Origin: Schizophyllum amplum
Taxonomy: Eukaryota > Basidiomycota > Agaricomycetes > Agaricales > Schizophyllaceae
Reading direction: 5' to 3'
Assembly: GCA_007026445.1 (NCBI GenBank)
Contig: VDMD01000013.1
Coordinates: forward strand, 248,001-312,000
DNA length: 64,000 nucleotides
Shown here: one piece after another, positions 59,802-64,000 of the stretch
How positions within the stretch are numbered: the stretch's first letter is position 1
Layout of the letters: every line of letters begins with the position of its first letter
The notes under the pieces: model-generated
Seen by the model: the letters and a program-made list of their open reading frames with translations, nothing else
What the model was told of the DNA's origin: nothing
Databases searched by the model: none
Translations under genes and position numbers: made by a program

Positions 59802-60604
59802 ATGAGCGCATTGACGTTCCATTTTCCTCCTAGGACGCAGTGGCCGGGATGGGAACATGCTGTGCTCGCCCTTCAGCCCTACGTAGGATCAACATGTCAC
59901 GGAGCGCGCTCGAACGTCGTCGATCCGTATGCATCATCGTCAAGCACCCTTCCCTTCGACCTTGCTGTGGTGTCCACTCTGGGTGGTACCGATTACGCGT
60001 CAGATTCGCCTATTTTCCTCGCGACCGCACGCGGTGAGGATCCTGCACGCGAGTACGTCGTGAAGATGGCGCTGCGCGACGATCTCACCGCTGTGCTTGT
60101 AGCGGAATACACCGCGTACACATCAGCCGTGAAATCCTTGCAAGGGGGTCTCGTGCCGATATGCTACGGCTTGTTCGTTTCCGAGCAGCCCGCACGATTG
60201 GACGAGCCGCCTGAGATAGGTGCGCTCGTGCTGTCCTATGCGGGCATCCCACCGCCTGTCGCTTTCCCATTTCTTCCCGTGATTATCAAGTGCGTGTATG
60301 GGTGCCGCTCTTATGTCCGTATCTTGTTGATCTATGATAATCGCACAGGCGAAAGGTACTGCAGGCGCTGGAGGAGCTACACAACGCGGGCATCGTCCAC
60401 AGAGATCTGGCAGAGCGGAATATCCTGCTCGAAGCTCTACGTCCCGACGGCAATGTGTCTGAACCAGATGACTTCAACGTTCACATAATCGACTTCGATG
60501 CAATCGAGGCGGACCATGACTGCCCTGGGCTGTCCCCAGAGGGCGGGAGAAGGCCCTGCGAGCAACTCACGGAGGTCGCGGAGATGTTCGGCCTGACGCG
60601 ATAG
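59802..60604 (+). CDS. Small protein-kinase-like gene
   Basis: The start MSALTFHFPPRTQWPGWEHA opens a region resembling short kinase-like proteins of mushroom-forming fungi. DSPIFLATARG and YVVKMALRDDLTAVLVAEYT supply a Lys and Glu in the places of the VAIK Lys and helix C Glu. GLVPICYGLFVSEQPAR and GALVLSYAGIPP lead to the hinge. One intron (60290-60350 approx.) joins to RKVLQALEELHNAGIVHRDL, AERNILLEALRP and NVHIIDFDAIEADHDCPG. HRDL plus N is a catalytic loop; IIDFD replaces DFG. It ends CEQLTEVAEMFGLTR at 60604. There is no C-lobe beyond this point, so the domain is short (about 245 residues), as in related fungal genes. Kinase activity is not assured. A MITE lies directly upstream. Confidence 0.72.
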
Positions 60605-62041
60605 CGCATGCTGGCTTATGTCTGCCTATGTTTGCTTGGAGTAGCAGCGGGCTTCCTTGCTCGTTCAGGAACTGCAGGAGTCATCATCCCGCGTACTTAC
60701 CGCAGAACCGAAAACCGCCCGACGGGTACGCCGTCCTTGGGGTGGAGATGTTACTGCCGTCAATAGTGGCGACAGTTTTGCGTTGGCGAGGATGTGTGTG
60801 GGAGGGATGGAGAGGCCTTGCCGCAGACTCAGTTGCATACTAGCCACGCTTCCCGACGTGTAATTTATCTATCCCCTACCGGCTCTGGGAGACCTTGCAC
60901 ACGCCCACAGAAAGTGTATCAGCTCCACGTAATGTCTCAACGGTAGTAAAAAGCCCGATGGCTGCGATATACTTACGTTGTGGTGCGCCTTCGTTCCGCG
61001 AAAAATTCGAACCGTGGGATACCACTGCGGAGAGTACTGAGTCGTTGTCCCATTTGGAAACAATAGCCGAAGTTTCAAAGTTTCGACTCTCAGATAGCCT
61101 TCGGCCACTACTAGATCTCACGAGAATGCCTTTGTTTAAGACTTGAGTCGAGGAAGAGAGGTGTACAGTCTTATTAGCCTGTTTCCCCATAGTCGGTATC
61201 GCCAGCCAGGCAGCCATCGCAAAAGCCACCGTTAGCCGTTACGGAGTGAGCCAATCTCTCCGACTGGCTATTCCTGTTAGAACTAACGCCCATCGATGAA
61301 GCAGCGTCAGAAACCTCGGCGAACCCAATCGTCGACATCATCGCTGTACAGCCTCATTGGATTCTGAGTCCCACAGTTGAGCTGAACTCAATTTGCGGCG
61401 TTCAACACATCTCTGATTCTTCGGAGCCGGACACCCCAAGGCTTCCCTTCTCGAAGTTGACTCCGGATCGGGAGAACTAGCGGACGACGGAGTCCGAGTT
61501 GTATTGGGGCGTATGTCGGAAATTAAGTATGGATGTGCCACTAAACACGAAAGGCTCGATGGGGTGTGCGTCAGCGAACAAAAGAGGGGAAACCGCTGGC
61601 CCTGGGAGAGGTTTCGAGCAGGGAGACCCGTCCGCTAGCCCCGCGGGCTTCATGGAGACTCGGCGCGCAATTTTGTCGGCGCAAGTTGGAGCATTGACTG
61701 CGGCGGTGTCTGAAGCTTGGAGGACTGAGGGGGAAGCGAGTCCTCGGACTAGAAGGTCTTCGAAGTGTAAGCACATGAAAACGGTCTTCCAAGACAGCAC
61801 CAGGCAGGACTCGTCAAGAAATAGGCCACCAGCGGCCATCAGTCGTATATCGTCCCCGGATTGAGCTTGGCGTTACCGCTAGGTTTTCCCGATGTCACCT
61901 GAGTCAGAAGAAACAGAAGGGGTCCCGCTACGTTCGCTTTCGTACGTAGAATGAGCTCTAGGCTTTACTACACAGGGGTCAATACAACGGTACAGCAAAA
62001 ATATGCGACTTACAGTTAGGCTAGTACTCCGCTGCGAAATA
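60605..62041. other. Intergenic, no gene supported
   Basis: 1.44 kb. Frames of 117 codons at 60876-61229 (-) and about 120 codons at 61477-61864 (both strands) have no domain, and their codon use does not stand out. They are left uncalled. Nothing repetitive was noticed. Confidence 0.35.
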
Positions 62042-64000
62042 TTACTCCGTGATGCTCGAAGCAGCATATGTAGTAGCTTGCTCGTCCATGGGTACACTGC
62101 TAGACTCGGGGTTTGCACTCGTCTCGCGTGTAATGCGCGCCACATCCCGCTTTGAGTCAAATGAATAGCCGTAGGCCTCCGCGCTGAGTACCACCCGGGT
62201 ACCGAGAGCATGTATCGCGCGCAAGACTCCCTCGATTTCCACAAGTGGCCACAGGTGCATAGGAGGCCATGACTCTATTTCCAGAGACGTAGGATGCGTC
62301 GAAACCGCGCGAGGCGGGACCACCTCCAACGTCACCAGGTGCAGTCGGTGAGGCTTTTTGTGCCCCTCCTCCGCGACCAGACGTGCTGCGACAAAACGTT
62401 GAAGCTTTGAGAGCCATTGCCAGCGAGGGGGCAGCGAGATTTCCGGATTTCCGTCTGCGACTACATCCACGTTGTCAGCTTCAAGGGTTTCATCCCTCGT
62501 TGCATTGACCTCCTGCGTCTCTACATCCTCCGGCAGGCGAAGCTTCATGGTGAGGTACCTCAGCCGAGAGCCCGCGCGGCGCCCAATAGCGTCAAGAACG
62601 AAAGATGACGGCAGCCCGCTTGTCGTGAAGCTGCGCAGCTGTGGCATCGCCAGCGCCTCGCGTATCCGCACGACGAGGAGAGCACTGATCAAGCTCGTGC
62701 TAGCTATAGACAGCACGAGCGTGCGTAGATGTTGAAGCAACGGGTGCCGAACGATATTACGCAAGGTGTAGGCCGCAAGCGACGCCAGGTCCGGCCATCC
62801 TGCCGCCGCGCGTGTCTCGCCCATGCTGACATGGCCCTCGCCAGGTGCTCCGACTTCTACGCCCAGAACGCCTACGTTGACTTCGACTGTCACGTATTTC
62901 GCCGCTATCAGTGGTCCGAGCCCGCCGCCGTCCGTCGGGAGGTCGCCCAGCACGTTGGTCATCTGGCCGGGCCCGCGACCGGTGAGAAGAGCGCGATCTA
63001 CTCGGCCTTGGATGTCGATGGAGCGTATCTGTGTCTTCGTGGGTAGGACGAGATGCTCGAGCATAAGGCGCGTGTGGCAGTCTAATAAATCGAGAGTTGC
63101 AAGTTGTGGTAGCTCTATGCGACGTCCTTGGCAGTCGTCCACTGTGGGCCCGTGGTCGACGATGTGCATGTGCGTGAGGTCTGGGCTGGCTGCGAGCACG
63201 TCCAGCAGTGCAGAGAGGCTGGGGCGGAGAAGAGGCGCGTGGGCGGCAAGCTCGAGCGTGGTGAGGCCTCGAAAGAGTCCGGGAGGCCAGGCGACATATA
63301 TATGCATAGTGAGGTGCTGCAGAGCGGGGAGGTCTCCTTCGAAGAAGGGCTCGAAGACGGCCGGCATGTAGTCCCGGCGTGGGATCAGGGTGAGAGAGCG
63401 AAGGGCAGGGAATTGAGCGTCATGCGCGAGGACTGCGTGCCTCCATTCATTCACAGCGGTTTCATGAATCATCTCTATGAAGAGTTCCTCGACACGACCA
63501 GATGCCTGTGCTAGCGGGCCATAGGCATCGTCGGTCTGGCGGGCAGCATGAGAGACCTTTGGAAGTTTGAGCATGAGGTCGAGGTGCAGAGGCGTTTGCG
63601 CGGACCGTATCAGGTGGGCTGAAATACAATCCGGATGGAGGCGGCGGCGGTCAACGTGGATATTGCGCCATAGGTCAGACGCGTGCAGAGACACATCGCG
63701 CCAGCGTCTGCAGACGCCGCTGATAGCAGAAACAGCCTTGCGCTGAAATTGGCTGCTGCTGGAGGAGAAATATGTGGGAGCCGTCATTTCCGCATCGACG
63801 CAATGTGCGAACAAGAGCAAGAGGATCTCATTGGGAAATTGAGCGATGGGCACTCTGTGGTTTGCAATTGCGCAAAGGGACATCATCAGTCCCTGCGCTT
63901 CGTGAAGAAGAGCCCTTATCTTCACAGTTGTGTCAGAAAAGACGGACAGCAGGGCACTGTAAAGAGAACATACCTGATCGTCGTCACAGTCCTCTCTGTA
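62042..64000 (-). CDS. F-box protein, 5' end beyond the window
   Basis: F-box proteins link substrates to SCF ubiquitin ligases. The frame is open without interruption from the window edge to the stop at 62042, about 650 codons. No ATG occurs before GLMMSLCAI, so the start or an upstream exon lies outside. The F-box core is VPIAQFPNEILLLLFAHCVD followed by SAISGVCRRWRDVSLHASDL and WRNIHVD, the usual spacing in Agaricomycete F-box proteins. The rest has leucine-rich spacing (FPALRSLTLIPRR, LPALQHLTMHIYVAWPPGLF, LPQLATLDLLDCHTRLMLEH) that suggests degenerate LRRs. It ends MDEQATTYAASSITE. No introns are seen within this long exon. The family is large and fast-evolving; the target is unknown. 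Confidence 0.82.
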   Translation of the reverse strand, partial: YREDCDDDQVCSLYSALLSVFSDTTVKIRALLHEAQGLMMSLCAIANHRVPIAQFPNEILLLLFAHCVDAEMTAPTYFSSSSSQFQRKAVSAISGVCRRWRDVSLHASDLWRNIHVDRRRLHPDCISAHLIRSAQTPLHLDLMLKLPKVSHAARQTDDAYGPLAQASGRVEELFIEMIHETAVNEWRHAVLAHDAQFPALRSLTLIPRRDYMPAVFEPFFEGDLPALQHLTMHIYVAWPPGLFRGLTTLELAAHAPLLRPSLSALLDVLAASPDLTHMHIVDHGPTVDDCQGRRIELPQLATLDLLDCHTRLMLEHLVLPTKTQIRSIDIQGRVDRALLTGRGPGQMTNVLGDLPTDGGGLGPLIAAKYVTVEVNVGVLGVEVGAPGEGHVSMGETRAAAGWPDLASLAAYTLRNIVRHPLLQHLRTLVLSIASTSLISALLVVRIREALAMPQLRSFTTSGLPSSFVLDAIGRRAGSRLRYLTMKLRLPEDVETQEVNATRDETLEADNVDVVADGNPEISLPPRWQWLSKLQRFVAARLVAEEGHKKPHRLHLVTLEVVPPRAVSTHPTSLEIESWPPMHLWPLVEIEGVLRAIHALGTRVVLSAEAYGYSFDSKRDVARITRETSANPESSSVPMDEQATTYAASSITE

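Noticed and set aside
60876..61229. 117-codon - strand frame
   Set aside because: No domain, no intron continuation, and opposing frames of similar length overlap the neighbouring region.
61477..61864. Overlapping 120-codon frames on both strands
   Set aside because: Neither strand shows family features; overlap on both strands suggests chance.

Overview
The window reads as nuclear DNA of a filamentous basidiomycete, most likely an Agaricomycete. Almost every gene is split by introns of about 45-75 bp with GTRNGT-type donors. Recognisable proteins are fungal housekeeping and signalling factors. The white collar 1 photoreceptor has a LOV domain but no GATA zinc finger, as is usual in basidiomycetes. 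The BTB, F-box and small kinase-like genes are of the kinds that are expanded in mushroom-forming fungi. No tRNA, rRNA, CRISPR array or bacterial-type operon was seen.

Layout: SEC31 (242-4822, -) and BRR2 (5085-12449, -) lie in tandem. A PRC2-type histone methyltransferase (12905-15617, +) is divergent from BRR2. A repeat-rich gap leads to a CHS7-like chitin synthase chaperone (16944-18138, -), divergent from an ATG14 homologue (18847-20777, +). Then come a KLHDC4/Kel3-type kelch protein (21080-23929, -), white collar 1 (24471-27146, -), a mitochondrial pyruvate dehydrogenase kinase-type gene (28900-30578, -) and VPS74/GOLPH3 (31225-32810, -). A TEY-type MAP kinase (34284-35695, +) is followed by an EH-like domain protein (36447-38335, -), a 974-bp hAT-like element (38695-39668), SKT5/CHS4 (40345-43227, -), MDM35 (44265-44621, -), a CCCH zinc-finger protein (45155-47357, -) and a BTB protein (48058-49087, -). 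The right end holds FMT1 (50500-51990, +), a multi-pass membrane protein (52479-54801, +), a second EH-like protein paralogous to the first (55392-56907, +), RPL10 (57497-58348, -), a 583-bp MITE with TA target duplications (59138-59720), a kinase-like gene (59802-60604, +) and a partial F-box gene (62042 to the window edge, -).

Themes: two partners of chitin synthase III traffic and activation (CHS7-like and SKT5/CHS4) sit about 22 kb apart. Secretory and membrane-traffic genes (SEC31, VPS74, ATG14) are frequent. Light sensing, MAPK signalling and Polycomb-type silencing are each represented once.

Two observations deserve most attention. First, the two EH-like genes share an N-terminal module and an intron at the same position and phase, and I do not recognise the family. 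Second, several conserved genes (RPL10, MDM35, FMT1, KLHDC4-like) are broken by apparent single missing bases, while the very long SEC31, BRR2 and WC-1 reading frames are intact. Because RPL10 is among the broken genes, assembly error is the simplest explanation. Gene ends in the 44-58 kb part should be used with that in mind.
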